Shown here in pieces: positions 33,746-43,307 of a stretch of DNA of 64,000 bases. Each line of letters starts with the position of its first letter. Position 1 is the first letter of the stretch. The notes under the pieces are model-generated. The model saw only the letters and a program-made list of their open reading frames with translations. It did no database searches and was not told where the DNA came from. Position numbers and translations under genes: made by a program. This DNA is from Neotamlana nanhaiensis (GTDB lineage Bacteria > Bacteroidota > Bacteroidia > Flavobacteriales > Flavobacteriaceae): positions 310,001 through 374,000 of the forward strand of contig NZ_JTDV01000003.1 of NCBI RefSeq assembly GCF_000943555.1. The letters run 5' to 3'.

Positions 33746-35074
33746 ATGAGAATATATTTATTAAGCGCTTTAGTGTTGTTGTTACTGTGTTCTTGCTCTA
33801 GCGAAGTGAGTAATTATCCTGTTGGTAGCGACTTTATAGACAGTAACGTGAATATTAAAATTATTGATACGTTTACTATTAATGCAGGAACCTTTAAGTT
33901 AGATTCGCTTTTAGCCTCAAGTACAAGTCGTATTTTAATAGGTAGTAAACAGGATGATAATTTCGGACAGTTAATATCGCAATCGTATTTTCAGGTTAAG
34001 AATTCTGTATTTTCAATAAGTTCGGAGGCGGTTTACGATTCTATAGGGTTGGTGCTGCACTACGATAACTACTATTATGGCGATACCACCCAAGTGCAAA
34101 CTTATAAAGTGCATCGGGTTACAGAATATTTTGAAGCAGATACAGATGATGATGCTTTTTACAACGGTTCGAAATTACAATACGATGCAGAAGCTTTAGG
34201 TGAAGTTTCCTTTGTTCCGCGTCCCAATACAACTACCGATTCTATTTATATTCCTTTAGATTATAATTTAGGAAAGGAGCTATTTGAAAAAATAAGGGAC
34301 AAAGATATTACCACTACCGATGATTTCGTACGATATTTTAATGGCTTAACTGTAATACCAGATACGACAGCTAATAGTCATGTTTTAGGGTTTAAGTTTT
34401 TATCAGATACTACTATTGATGATAATTCTGGAATGCGAATTTTTTACACACAAGATACCGACGATACCAGTGAAGATAATAGCAAACAGTTAAGTTTTTA
34501 TGTGTCATCGGCATCCGAACAATTTAATGCCATTTCTGCAAATTTAGAAGACACACCTTTAAATCATTTCGAGAACTATGAAACCACTATTTCTAGTGAA
34601 GAAACCAACAATAAAATTTTTACTCAAGCAGGTGTTGGTATTTGTGCGCGTATTGAAATACCGACTTTAAAACTTTTAAATGCACTTTCTGATGCAAGTA
34701 GTGTTTTAAAAGCCGAATTAACCTTTGCTCCAGAAATTAAGAACGATAGCGATAAGAAGTTTTTAAAAGAATCTTTAGTGGTTTATGTGGTAGATCATAA
34801 AAATAGAATTGTAAGTCAGCTTACCGATATAGAAGGAATTGAAGCCTATGCAACACTGTCATCAGATGAAGATGAATTTAATCAAAACACATATTACATG
34901 GTAAACTTAAGCGGATTTGTACAAAACATTTTAACCTCCGAAACCGATTTAAACTATGCCTTAATGATTCAATTTGAAGATTACGATAAAACGGTGGATA
35001 GTGTTGTAATTAACCGCTTAGATGAAAATGGAAATAATGCTATAAAATTGGCAGTAACCTACTTAAACTATTAA
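33746..35074 (+). CDS. DUF4270-family lipoprotein
   Basis: A 442-residue protein. The lipobox is LCSC (about Cys16-17), then GSDFIDSNVNIKIIDTFTIN, TSRILIGSKQDDNFGQL, and later VLKAELTFAPEI and YYMVNLSGFVQNIL. This is the DUF4270 pattern, an all-beta lipoprotein family of Bacteroidota with unknown role. It is followed after 10 nt by an outer-membrane barrel gene, suggesting a functional pair at the outer membrane. A TAGTTTTG -7 element lies at 33723-33730. Confidence 0.88.
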   Translation: MRIYLLSALVLLLLCSCSSEVSNYPVGSDFIDSNVNIKIIDTFTINAGTFKLDSLLASSTSRILIGSKQDDNFGQLISQSYFQVKNSVFSISSEAVYDSIGLVLHYDNYYYGDTTQVQTYKVHRVTEYFEADTDDDAFYNGSKLQYDAEALGEVSFVPRPNTTTDSIYIPLDYNLGKELFEKIRDKDITTTDDFVRYFNGLTVIPDTTANSHVLGFKFLSDTTIDDNSGMRIFYTQDTDDTSEDNSKQLSFYVSSASEQFNAISANLEDTPLNHFENYETTISSEETNNKIFTQAGVGICARIEIPTLKLLNALSDASSVLKAELTFAPEIKNDSDKKFLKESLVVYVVDHKNRIVSQLTDIEGIEAYATLSSDEDEFNQNTYYMVNLSGFVQNILTSETDLNYALMIQFEDYDKTVDSVVINRLDENGNNAIKLAVTYLNY

Positions 35075-35084
35075 AATTATTTAA

Positions 35085-36320
35085 ATGAAGATAATAAAAG
35101 CATTATTGGTTTTTACCTTAATCACTAATCTAGTATCAGCTCAAAACGATACTAGTACGCCGTATTCTATTTTTGGTTTAGGTGTTGAAAATAAAACGGC
35201 CAGCGGAGGTTTAACCGGTTTAGGAAATACTGGGATTGCCCAAAATAAACCAGGAGAGATAAACTTATATAACCCAGCCAGTTTAGGACAAATTGAGTTA
35301 AAAACATTTTTGTATGAGTTTGGAATTAACGGAATGTCTTCTACAATTAAAACCAATTATTTAAGTGAAAATACTACAGATTTTAATATATCTCATGTTA
35401 TTATGGCGTTTCCTGTAAACAAAAATTTAGGCTTAAGTTTTGGGCTTTTGCCATATACTAAAGTGGGGTATGATATCGATTTAGAACAATATATTGAAGG
35501 CAGCGAAACATCGTATACAAACAGAATTACGGGTTCTGGAGGTTTAACAAAATTTTACGTGGCAGGAGGTTTTAATATTACGAAGGCTCTGTCGTTGGGT
35601 GTCGATTTAACCTATCTTTTCGGTTCAATTAACCAAGAAAGTAATATTTATTATGAGTCGTTGGTAAATATTACTGACGAAAACCAGTACCGCGGTTTTA
35701 AGTTTAAAACAGGTTTACAGTATAATATTTTAAAACAGGATAATTTAAATGTAAACCTTGGTGGCGTTTTAGAATTACCAGCACATTTAAAAGGTAATCA
35801 GCTTAGAAGTTCTAATAAAACCTTAACCACTGGAACTTATATGATTATTGAAAGTGATGAACCTTACGATTTAGGCGATTTTGAGCTACCATTAACTTAC
35901 GGATTTGGTGTTACATCTACTTTTAATAATACCTTAACGACTAGTTTCGATTTTACAAAATTGAATTGGAACGACACCAACCAGTCCATTAATAAAGAAA
36001 GTTATACCAACCAAAGCATTTATGCTTTTGGAGCAGAGTATTCGCCTATTACCAAAAAAAGCTATTGGAGTAATGTTGATTATAGATTTGGATTAAACTA
36101 TAACACGGGCTTTTTAACTATTGCCGATACCCAAATAGATAGTTATTTTGTCTCTGCAGGTTTGGGTTTACCTTTGTCTGATAGAGCCAAACTAAACATT
36201 GCTTACTCCTATGGAACCGAAGGTACAGTAAACAATGATTTAGTGGCCGAAAATTATCATAAACTTACACTTAATTTAAGTTTTATTGGTAGTTGGTTTA
36301 ATAAAACAAAATATAATTAA
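35085..36320 (+). CDS. Outer-membrane beta-barrel protein
   Basis: A 411-residue protein with a signal peptide (FTLITNLVSAQ, cleavage about residue 19) and then STPYSIFGLGVENKTASGGL, GNTGIAQNKPGEINLYNPAS, resembling the N-terminal plug and first strands of FadL-like transport proteins. Many alternating amphipathic strands follow, ending with KLTLNLSFIGSW. It is a probable transporter or assembly factor partnered with DUF4270. It ends convergent with the DUF2141 gene, overlapping by 4 nt. Confidence 0.85.
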   Translation: MKIIKALLVFTLITNLVSAQNDTSTPYSIFGLGVENKTASGGLTGLGNTGIAQNKPGEINLYNPASLGQIELKTFLYEFGINGMSSTIKTNYLSENTTDFNISHVIMAFPVNKNLGLSFGLLPYTKVGYDIDLEQYIEGSETSYTNRITGSGGLTKFYVAGGFNITKALSLGVDLTYLFGSINQESNIYYESLVNITDENQYRGFKFKTGLQYNILKQDNLNVNLGGVLELPAHLKGNQLRSSNKTLTTGTYMIIESDEPYDLGDFELPLTYGFGVTSTFNNTLTTSFDFTKLNWNDTNQSINKESYTNQSIYAFGAEYSPITKKSYWSNVDYRFGLNYNTGFLTIADTQIDSYFVSAGLGLPLSDRAKLNIAYSYGTEGTVNNDLVAENYHKLTLNLSFIGSWFNKTKYN

Positions 36321-36742
36321 AATATAAGTTTCATTTCAATGTTTTGGTCGGTTACATTAAACTTAGCTTGAGCAAATTGTGGCGGGCCAAAAAGCACTGG
36401 GTTATTCGACACGCCATATGATTCTTTTGGCATTCCTGTAGTTTCAAAATCCATACGGTTATTATCGTTTTCGTCGTGTAATCCAATAATTGCATAGGTT
36501 CCTGGAGTTACGTTTTTTAAAATAGCGGTTATTTTGCCGTCTTTAATAACGCTTTTTTCTATTTTTAAAGGCGCAGTTTTCATAAATGTAGCTTCGTTAT
36601 GTAACGATATAATAACGTGCCCGTTCGAGTTTGTTATATTTTCGATAGTAACGGTAATGGTTTGTCCTTTTTCTTCGGATTCTTGAGCATTTCCAAAAAA
36701 TACTAAAAGTGTTAATACGATGATTGTTGTTAGCGTTTTCAT
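36317..36742 (-). CDS. DUF2141 domain protein
   Basis: A 141-residue secreted protein with signal peptide (VLTLLVFFGNAQ) and a beta-sandwich DUF2141 domain: VTIENITNSNGHVIISLHNE, then PGTYAIIGLHDENDNNRMDF (conserved His-Asp and Asn-Asp) and ESYGVSNNPVLFGPPQFAQA. The conserved HDxNxNxxxD block may bind calcium. The family is common in Bacteroidota envelopes with no assigned function. It overlaps the convergent barrel gene end by 4 nt. Confidence 0.9.
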   Translation of the reverse strand: MKTLTTIIVLTLLVFFGNAQESEEKGQTITVTIENITNSNGHVIISLHNEATFMKTAPLKIEKSVIKDGKITAILKNVTPGTYAIIGLHDENDNNRMDFETTGMPKESYGVSNNPVLFGPPQFAQAKFNVTDQNIEMKLIF

Positions 36743-36911
36743 AATTTAAAGTGATTTATGTTGTTTGACACTTCAAATATCTAACAGAAAAACAGACTTT
36801 TATAATTGGGGTTACCGAATTGTAGAAATTAGATGCTGAGTTGTATTTTAAAAATTTTCTTTATTCAAGCTTATGCTTGTAGGGTTTGAAAAACTTGTGA
36901 TTTATTGGGTG

Positions 36912-38090
36912 TTACATCTTTTTCGTCACTAACAGAAGTTTGTTATCATACATATCGGTAGTGAAAAATAAGTAACAATCACCACCATCTTTTATGTTGA
37001 ATTTTTTTCTGATTTGACTCACCGTTTCAGGGAAATTCCTCGTGGTGATATTAGCCTTTTTTAACCCTATTTTTTTAATGTCTTTTTTGTTATAAGGTAC
37101 AATTTGTTCAATCTTAAAAGAACGTCCAGGAAAGTCAATTAAATGCTCGCTGGTGTATAAGTGTGAATGCTTATGAAGCTTTAGAACATTAAGCTGATTT
37201 GAAACGATGTTAAATCCGCCGGACTTTAATATCGCAGCATTAGGTTCGTATAAAAAAGATTGCGGCTCGCTACATGAAGCTTCGGTTTGGGCTTCTGCGT
37301 TTAAGACAAAATTAAACACATCATTATTGTCGCTTTTTAAATTGACAGTCTTAATGTTGACGTCGTCTTTATAACCAAATTCGAGTTCCCAAAGCAACTC
37401 TTTAACTTCATTGTTTACAGCAACAATATGAATGTTTTTTACATGATTTAATTCTCCAATTCCAATAGATAAATCTAACAGCGGCGACGTTTTAATAAGT
37501 ATGTTTTTCGAGCGATTAAAAAGTAGTTCTAAATGCAACGGCACATTGGGCAAACAATCTTTTAGGAAAAATACTTTGCCTTTGGTATCATGGCGTCTCG
37601 ATGGGTCAACGTAAATCCAGTCGTAAGTTTTACTATTCGATTGTAAATATGAAATACCATCCATTTTAACAGTTTCAACGTTTCTTACAGTTAATTGTTT
37701 GTAGTTGTGTGTAACAATATCCGATAAGGTTTCGTTAAGCTCGCAATGCGTAACCAATTTAAACTGTTTTGAAAAATAATAACAGTCAACACCAAAACCG
37801 CCAGTAATATCAATAATACGGTCACCAGAAATTAATTCGCTTTTATATTTGGCGGTTGTTTCAGATGATGTTTGCTCAATATTCAGCTTATTTGGGTAAT
37901 AAATCTGTTTCGTATTAAACCACGATGGTAGTTTTTTTTTGCAGCGTAGTTTAGCTTCAATTTGCTCTATTAAGGTTTTGGTATCAATAGTTTCAAACAA
38001 AGTGCCTTTCAATAAAAGCGTATTGATGTCGGTTTGTAAATTAGCATCAATAAACGATTGAATTTCAGTATTTAAAATTGAAAAATTCAA
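36912..38090 (-). CDS. SAM-dependent methyltransferase with THUMP-like domain
   Basis: A 392-residue protein. The Rossmann methyltransferase core has IIDITGGFGVDCYYFSKQF (motif I, about 92-110), and YDWIYVDPSRR (motif IV, about 155-165) resembling a DPPR-like site. The C-terminal part (about 310-392: KIEQIVPYNKKDIKKIGLKK and KFNIKDGGDCYLFFT) fits the ferredoxin-like THUMP_like module seen in Bacteroidota relatives. It is probably an RNA or tRNA methyltransferase, though target and base are unknown. It is followed (transcriptionally preceded) by the AI-2E permease gene with a 6-nt gap. Confidence 0.82.
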   Translation of the reverse strand: MNFSILNTEIQSFIDANLQTDINTLLLKGTLFETIDTKTLIEQIEAKLRCKKKLPSWFNTKQIYYPNKLNIEQTSSETTAKYKSELISGDRIIDITGGFGVDCYYFSKQFKLVTHCELNETLSDIVTHNYKQLTVRNVETVKMDGISYLQSNSKTYDWIYVDPSRRHDTKGKVFFLKDCLPNVPLHLELLFNRSKNILIKTSPLLDLSIGIGELNHVKNIHIVAVNNEVKELLWELEFGYKDDVNIKTVNLKSDNNDVFNFVLNAEAQTEASCSEPQSFLYEPNAAILKSGGFNIVSNQLNVLKLHKHSHLYTSEHLIDFPGRSFKIEQIVPYNKKDIKKIGLKKANITTRNFPETVSQIRKKFNIKDGGDCYLFFTTDMYDNKLLLVTKKM

Positions 38091-38096
38091 CAGGAA

Positions 38097-39185
38097 TTAT
38101 AAATCTTTGGTTAGTTTTTTTACAATTTTATTGTCCGATAAAAAGGCTTTTAAAATCACTTTAATTGCAGTGTATGCAGGAACAGCAATAATGAGTCCAA
38201 CAACGCCAAATACTATTCCAGCAATTAAAATAATTAAGAAAATTTCTAATGGATGTGATTTTACACTCTTTGAAAAAATAATTGGTTGCGAGCCAAAATT
38301 ATCGATTAGCTGACCAACTAAAAATACAACAAAAACCCAAATTGTTTTTGGTAAAATATAATCGCTAAACGATTCGCCTAAATTGCTCGTCATGGTTAGC
38401 GTTAACATTAAAATAGCGCCAATTAAAGGGCCAACATAAGGTATTAGGTTAAGTAAAGCGCATAAAAAGGCAATAACAATTGCGTTTTCAACACCTATTA
38501 TTAATAGTCCAATGGTGTAAATAATGAATAGAATAAGTATTTGAAAAATTAAGCCAACAAAGTAGCGCGATAATAAATCTTTTATTTTAGTTGATGAGGT
38601 TTTCCAACGCGATTCTTTATCGTCTGGTATAAATGTTAAAAGGCCACTTTCGAACAAACGACTATCTTTTAAAAAGAAAAATGATATAAATAATACTGAA
38701 AACAAGCCAATACTAAAACTGCCTAAACCACTTATAATGGAGTTTAAAAAATTAGGAATTAAAGCAAAATCTATTTTTGAAAGTAAATTCGATTCTTTAA
38801 GCGACTGTTCAACATCTATTTGATGCAAATCGAAATAGGTAATAATCTCGGTATATAAATTTTCAATATTACCTTGAAGTTCATCAATATTTAATAGTGA
38901 TAAATTTTGCCCTTGTTTTACAACCAACGGAATAAATAAACCAACTAAACCCGCAAAAATGCTTAAAAAAAGCACCATAGTTACAATTACAGCGATGGTA
39001 TTTTTAAACTTTAATTTTTGTTCTAAAAATAAAACAACCGGACGACCAATTAGCGAAATTACGGCAGCTATAGCCACATATGTTATTACCGATTGTATTT
39101 TATAAAGAAAAAATAGAAGTAAAGCAATACCTAAAATAATGCCAACAGCTCTTAAAATACCGTTTGATATGGTTTTGGAGTTCAA
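38097..39185 (-). CDS. AI-2E/PerM family permease
   Basis: A 362-residue membrane protein with about seven hydrophobic helices. Signature blocks include AAVISLIGRPVVLFLEQKL (about 38-56), a long amphipathic loop (about 80-155), a SLLFISFFFLKDSRLFESG-like segment, and the C-terminal VFGVVGLIIAVPAYTAIKV. The family covers autoinducer-2 exporters and Na+/H+ antiporters, and most members are of unknown substrate. It probably forms a transcript with the downstream THUMP-like methyltransferase (6 nt apart). Confidence 0.9.
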   Translation of the reverse strand: MNSKTISNGILRAVGIILGIALLLFFLYKIQSVITYVAIAAVISLIGRPVVLFLEQKLKFKNTIAVIVTMVLFLSIFAGLVGLFIPLVVKQGQNLSLLNIDELQGNIENLYTEIITYFDLHQIDVEQSLKESNLLSKIDFALIPNFLNSIISGLGSFSIGLFSVLFISFFFLKDSRLFESGLLTFIPDDKESRWKTSSTKIKDLLSRYFVGLIFQILILFIIYTIGLLIIGVENAIVIAFLCALLNLIPYVGPLIGAILMLTLTMTSNLGESFSDYILPKTIWVFVVFLVGQLIDNFGSQPIIFSKSVKSHPLEIFLIILIAGIVFGVVGLIIAVPAYTAIKVILKAFLSDNKIVKKLTKDL

Positions 39186-39338
39186 ATTTTAAAAATTGAT
39201 TAAGTAAAATTACTCAATTAGATTGAAAATGAAAAACAAGACGCCAATCAATAATTGCACTTTTATTGTCTTTTTGTATAATGGAGTCACGTTTACACGG
39301 TCTAATCATTTAAATAAGACGCATTATAAAGTGACTTG

Positions 39339-39833
39339 TTACAAAAGTTGCTTAGTCATTTCATAAAGCGCGATATTGGTAGCTTGTACAACGTTCATAC
39401 TGCTATTTTGTCCGAACATATCAATATGAATTACCGCATCGCAACTATTTAAAATGGATTCATTAACCCCAAAATTTTCATCACCAATAACAAGTGCGAT
39501 TGGTTTTTCTGCTGAAAAAGTTACCGTGTGGATAGGTGTGCTGGTTTCTGTAATTTCTAAAGCAATTATTTGATGGGTTTCTTTTAATGGCGTAATAACT
39601 TTTGAAGCATCAGTAGTAATTTCAAAAGGCACGACTTTTTCGGTGGATCGCGACGTTTTAGTCATACGTCTTCCTAAAATAACATCACCACAAAGCATTA
39701 GCTTTTCAACACCAAAGGCATCGCAAATTCTGAATAAACTACCAATATTTGGCGCATTAGTAACATTATCGCAAACTAAAGTAATAGGAAAATTACGTTT
39801 GGTAAAATTGGAGTTATAGTGGGTGAGTTGCAT
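39339..39833 (-). CDS. TrmH/SpoU-family RNA methyltransferase
   Basis: A 164-residue SPOUT methyltransferase lacking an extra N-terminal domain. Motif 1 is NAPNIGSLFRICDAFGVEKL (about 28-47), motif 2 includes IALVIGDENFGVNE (about 125-138), and motif 3 is SMNVVQATNIALYEM (about 146-160). The trefoil knot would bind SAM and methylate a ribose 2'-OH in tRNA or rRNA. It is shorter than TrmH and RlmB, so the exact target is open. The spacer upstream contains unusual heptad arrays. Confidence 0.9.
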   Translation of the reverse strand: MQLTHYNSNFTKRNFPITLVCDNVTNAPNIGSLFRICDAFGVEKLMLCGDVILGRRMTKTSRSTEKVVPFEITTDASKVITPLKETHQIIALEITETSTPIHTVTFSAEKPIALVIGDENFGVNESILNSCDAVIHIDMFGQNSSMNVVQATNIALYEMTKQLL

Positions 39834-39839
39834 TCTTTG

Positions 39840-39921
39840 TATTCAGTATTTAGTATTCAGTATTCAGTTGGCAGTGTTCAGTGGCAGTAAGCAGTTTGCA
39901 GTTAACAGCGACAGTAAGGAG
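39840..39921. repeat. Degenerate heptanucleotide array (CAG-ending units)
   Basis: Twelve consecutive units, ten of 7 nt and two of 6 nt, nearly all ending in CAG or a one-base variant. The series runs TATTCAG, TATTTAG, TATTCAG, TATTCAG, TTGGCAG, TGTTCAG, TGGCAG, TAAGCAG, TTTGCAG, TTAACAG, CGACAG, TAAGGAG. It starts 7 nt upstream of the TrmH-family start codon. Confidence 0.8.
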
Positions 39922-39968
39922 TTATGGTCGAAGATTTGTATTTTAAAATTATGTTATCTCATTAAAAT

Positions 39969-39996
39969 AATCTTGATTCTTGACTCTAGAATCTTA
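39969..39996. repeat. Degenerate heptads (TCTNGNN, the AGANNNN family on the other strand)
   Basis: Four consecutive units, AATCTTG, ATTCTTG, ACTCTAG and AATCTTA, lie close to the end of the DUF4159 gene (40029). Confidence 0.6.
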
Positions 39997-40028
39997 ATTT
40001 CACTAATCGAAATAAATAGAGTCTATTT

Positions 40029-40682
40029 TCAATTCTCAAAAGCAAACTTCACAATATTAGCGCCCATTTTTAAGGCTTTTTCTCGAACTTCTTCGGGGTC
40101 GTTGTGCACTATGGCATCTTCCCAACCATCACCTAAATCGCTTTCAAATGTAAAAAGAAGCATTAATCTGTCGTCTTGAAACAAAGCAAAGGCTTGTGGA
40201 CGTTTGCCGTCGTGTTCATGAATTTTAGGTAAACCATCGGGAAAATTAAAGGCACTACTGAAAATAGGATGGTTTGCAGGAAGCTCAATTAATTCTTTGT
40301 CAGGAAACACTTTTTTTAATTCTTGCGTAACGTATGGCTTAATGCCGTAATTGTCATCAATGTGTAAAAAACCGCCAGAAACTAAGTAATTACGAAGGTT
40401 TTCGGCATCACTCTCGCTAAAAAACACATAGCCATGACCAGTCATGTGAATTAATGGGTATTGAAAAATATCTGGACTACCAACTTCAACGGTTTGTGGC
40501 TTCGGATTTAATTTAGTGTTTATATTTTTATTGCAATATGCAATAAGATTTGGCAATGCCGTTGGGTTACCGTACCAATCCCCGCCACCACTATATTTTA
40601 AAACAGCTAACTCTTGCGCTGTTAAAGTGAAAAGCGATAAGTGACAAGCAAAAATTAGAATAAGCTTTTTCATATTATTCAT
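40029..40682 (-). CDS. DUF4159 domain protein
   Basis: A 217-residue secreted protein with a signal peptide (LIFACHLSLFTLTAQ, cleavage about residue 22). The DUF4159 domain follows: LKYSGGGDWYGNPTALPNL, FQYPLIHMTGHGYVFFSESD, GGFLHIDDNYGIKPYV and LPANHPIFSSAFNFPDGLP. It resembles a ThuA/class-I glutamine amidotransferase-like fold without an obvious catalytic Cys. The role is unknown. Its start (MNNMKK) overlaps the rsmE stop by 8 nt; a later in-frame ATG (40673) is possible. Confidence 0.85.
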   Translation of the reverse strand: MNNMKKLILIFACHLSLFTLTAQELAVLKYSGGGDWYGNPTALPNLIAYCNKNINTKLNPKPQTVEVGSPDIFQYPLIHMTGHGYVFFSESDAENLRNYLVSGGFLHIDDNYGIKPYVTQELKKVFPDKELIELPANHPIFSSAFNFPDGLPKIHEHDGKRPQAFALFQDDRLMLLFTFESDLGDGWEDAIVHNDPEEVREKALKMGANIVKFAFEN

Positions 40683-41379
40683 TTACAAAAGCCACCGAGT
40701 GACAAGCTACAATAGCGGCAGTTTCGGTGCGTAATCTGGTTTCACCCAAAGTTACGGGAATAAATTTGTTTTTAATAGCTGCTTCAATTTCGTTTGTAGA
40801 AAAATCGCCTTCAGGTCCAATTAAAATCGTAATATCTGTTTTAGGTTTTAATTCGTTTTTTAATGATTTTCGGTCGGTTTCTTCGCAATGTGCAATAAAC
40901 AAATCGCCTTTAAAATCCTGATTTAAAAAATCTTTTAAAGCCACAGGCTCATGTAGTTTAGGCATGTAACACTGCAACGATTGTTTAACCGCCGATTGTA
41001 AAATGCGCTCAAAACGTTCGGTTTTAACCACTTTACGTTCGCTATGGTCGCAAATTATAGGTGTAATACTATCAATGCCAATTTCTGTAGCTTTTTCTAA
41101 AAACCACTCGTAGCGATCGTTCATTTTTGTTGGTGCAACTGCCAGGTGTAATTGGTAATTGTGTTTTTCATTGAAGGTTTTCGAAATTATTTTAGCGACA
41201 CATTTATTTATGTTGCTCACAAAAATTTCGGCAGTAAACAACCAGCCATTACCGTTAGTAATATGTACGGCGTCTCCAATATTTTTGCGTAATACTTTTA
41301 CAATATGGCGACTTTCATCTTTATTAAAAGTGAATTCTGTAGTACTATCGGTAATGTCTGGATTGTAAAAAAGTTGCAT
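40675..41379 (-). CDS. rsmE: 16S rRNA m3U1498 methyltransferase RsmE
   Basis: A 234-residue protein with an N-terminal PUA-like domain (about 1-70) and a SPOUT domain: EWFLEKATEIGIDSITPIIC (about 85-104), LIGPEGDFSTNEIEAAIK (about 195-212) and LGETRLRTETAAIVACHS near the end. RsmE methylates N3 of U1498 in helix 44 of 16S rRNA. The ATG overlaps the stop of the upstream parvulin gene (TAATG), and its own end overlaps the DUF4159 start, forming a compact run. Confidence 0.95.
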   Translation of the reverse strand: MQLFYNPDITDSTTEFTFNKDESRHIVKVLRKNIGDAVHITNGNGWLFTAEIFVSNINKCVAKIISKTFNEKHNYQLHLAVAPTKMNDRYEWFLEKATEIGIDSITPIICDHSERKVVKTERFERILQSAVKQSLQCYMPKLHEPVALKDFLNQDFKGDLFIAHCEETDRKSLKNELKPKTDITILIGPEGDFSTNEIEAAIKNKFIPVTLGETRLRTETAAIVACHSVAFVNE

Positions 41380-42014
41380 TAGTTTTGTTCAACAATTTTT
41401 AAAACTTCAATTTCAACAATTTTTTTTGGTTCCTCGGTTATCATGGCAACATAATACCAGTTATTTTTAGGAATATCGATGGTAAATGGCTCGCCAACTT
41501 CATGATGATCATCTAAAATAAAAGGTTCAAAATCTTCGTGTAAATCACCTTTAGTAATCCAACCTAAATCACCACCTTTGTTAGCATTTCCATCCATTGA
41601 ATATTGTTTTGCTAAAAAATCGAAGGCTGAACCATTGTTGTATTTGTTGATAATGAGTTTACGTAAATCATTAAGATTTTTTTTATCGTAAGTATTGCCA
41701 TCTAAATAAATATAAGAGGCTCTTTGATACACTTTTTTATGTCGCTTAATAATTTTAAAATAGGTGGTTTCAAACTCATTTTCGGTTTTTTTAGTGCTAC
41801 CAACACCTAATTTAAAAAGTTCTTTAGCTAAAATGGTTTTGTGTTTTTCTTCGTTAAAAGTAATCAGCTTATTTTTTTTCGATTTTTTTTCGGCCAAAAA
41901 TGTTTCAACTTGTTCTGGGGTTTCAAGAAGCGCTAATTCTTTTTCGGTAGATGTTTGGGCATAAAAAACTGTTGTAAAACCAGTTAAGGTTAAAAAAAGT
42001 AATGTTTTTTTCAT
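41379..42014 (-). CDS. Parvulin-type peptidyl-prolyl isomerase, secreted
   Basis: A 211-residue protein with a signal peptide (LLFLTLTGFTTVFYAQ, cleavage about residue 20), a helical N-terminal segment and a parvulin/rotamase domain at about 110-205: KKNLNDLRKLIINKYNNGSA, DFLAKQYSMDGNANKGGDLG, WITKGDLHEDFEPFIL and ending with a NNWYYVAMI strand. It would isomerise prolyl bonds in the periplasm, as SurA or PrsA relatives do. It lacks an extra chaperone core. It is upstream of and coupled to rsmE. Confidence 0.87.
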   Translation of the reverse strand: MKKTLLFLTLTGFTTVFYAQTSTEKELALLETPEQVETFLAEKKSKKNKLITFNEEKHKTILAKELFKLGVGSTKKTENEFETTYFKIIKRHKKVYQRASYIYLDGNTYDKKNLNDLRKLIINKYNNGSAFDFLAKQYSMDGNANKGGDLGWITKGDLHEDFEPFILDDHHEVGEPFTIDIPKNNWYYVAMITEEPKKIVEIEVLKIVEQN

Positions 42015-42128
42015 GAAAAATTGTAGGTTTTGTTATTCTTTTTCAAAATTAAAAGATAATGAATTTGGGGTTTTTATAAGGGTAATAAGTTGTTAAGAAA
42101 TATTGTTAATAACTTCAAATATTGGTGT

Positions 42129-43151
42129 TTATATTTTCAATCTGGCAGAAGCGGCAACGTTATTTTCAGCAAAATCTTTTTCAAAATATTTTAAATAACC
42201 AACAATGGCAATCATAGCAGCATTATCGGTTGTGAATTCAAATTTTGGAACATAGGTAGTCCAACCAAATTTTTTCTCGCCGTCTTTTAACGCTTGTCTA
42301 ATACCCGAGTTAGCCGAAACACCGCCACCAATAGCAATGTGTTTAATACCAGTTTCTTTTGAAGCTTGTTTTAATTTATCAACTAAAATACCGATTATGG
42401 TGTATTGAATGGAAGCACAAATATCATTAAGATTTTCTTCAATAAAATTAGGATTTGCTTTGGTTTCCTTTTGAATAAAATATAAAATCGCTGTTTTTAA
42501 ACCCGAGAAGCTAAAGTTTAACCCATCAACTTTTGGTTTTGTAAATTTAAAGGCTTTCGGGTTGCCAAGTTTAGCGCGTTTGTCAATTTCGGGGCCAGCA
42601 GGATAGCCTAAACCTAAAATTTTACCACTTTTATCGAAAGCTTCGCCAACAGCATCATCAATAGTTTCACCAATTACGGTCATATCGAAATAATCATCAA
42701 CACGAACAATTTGTGTATGTCCGCCCGAAATAGTCATCGCTAAAAACGGAAAAGGTGGTTTATTGTAACCTTCCTCGTTTATAAAATGTGCTAAAATATG
42801 GCCTTGCATGTGGTTTACATCAATTAGCGGAATGTTTAACCCGTAAGCCAAAGACTTCGCAAACGAGGTACCAACTAATAAACTTCCCATTAAACCAGGG
42901 CCGCGAGTAAAGGCAATGGCATGCAGTTGTTCCTTTTTAATATTCGCTTTTTCAAGGGCTTGATGTACAACTGGTACAATATTTTGTTGGTGTGCTCTCG
43001 AGGCTAATTCGGGAACCACACCACCGTAAGCTTCGTGTATTTTTTGACTAGCAATTACATTACTTAAAATGTTACCATTATGTATTACAGCAGCCGCAGT
43101 ATCATCGCACGACGACTCAATTCCGAGGATAAAAATATTTTGTGAAGCCAT
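42129..43151 (-). CDS. tsaD: tRNA N6-threonylcarbamoyladenosine transferase TsaD
   Basis: A 340-residue ASKHA-fold protein with FILGIESSCDDTAAAVIHNG (phosphate 1), the metal-binding HMQGHILAHF (about 109-118), SGGHTQIVRV, and GGGVSANSGIRQAL plus FTTDNAAMIA (phosphate 2 and adenosine regions). It transfers threonylcarbamoyl to A37 of ANN-decoding tRNAs with TsaB, TsaE and TsaC elsewhere. It is divergent from the TamB-like gene, with a 157-nt spacer. Confidence 0.97.
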   Translation of the reverse strand: MASQNIFILGIESSCDDTAAAVIHNGNILSNVIASQKIHEAYGGVVPELASRAHQQNIVPVVHQALEKANIKKEQLHAIAFTRGPGLMGSLLVGTSFAKSLAYGLNIPLIDVNHMQGHILAHFINEEGYNKPPFPFLAMTISGGHTQIVRVDDYFDMTVIGETIDDAVGEAFDKSGKILGLGYPAGPEIDKRAKLGNPKAFKFTKPKVDGLNFSFSGLKTAILYFIQKETKANPNFIEENLNDICASIQYTIIGILVDKLKQASKETGIKHIAIGGGVSANSGIRQALKDGEKKFGWTTYVPKFEFTTDNAAMIAIVGYLKYFEKDFAENNVAASARLKI

Positions 43152-43307
43152 TAATAAAAATTAGGCATAATAATTGTTAATTTTGACAAATATTAGCGTT
43201 TTAAACGTAAACGCGACGTTATTACAAATGTAATTATTCTAAAACAAACCTTATAATTTAAGCGTATCAAAAAAGCATTTAAAATATTTTATAAAATTGT
43301 AGGCATT

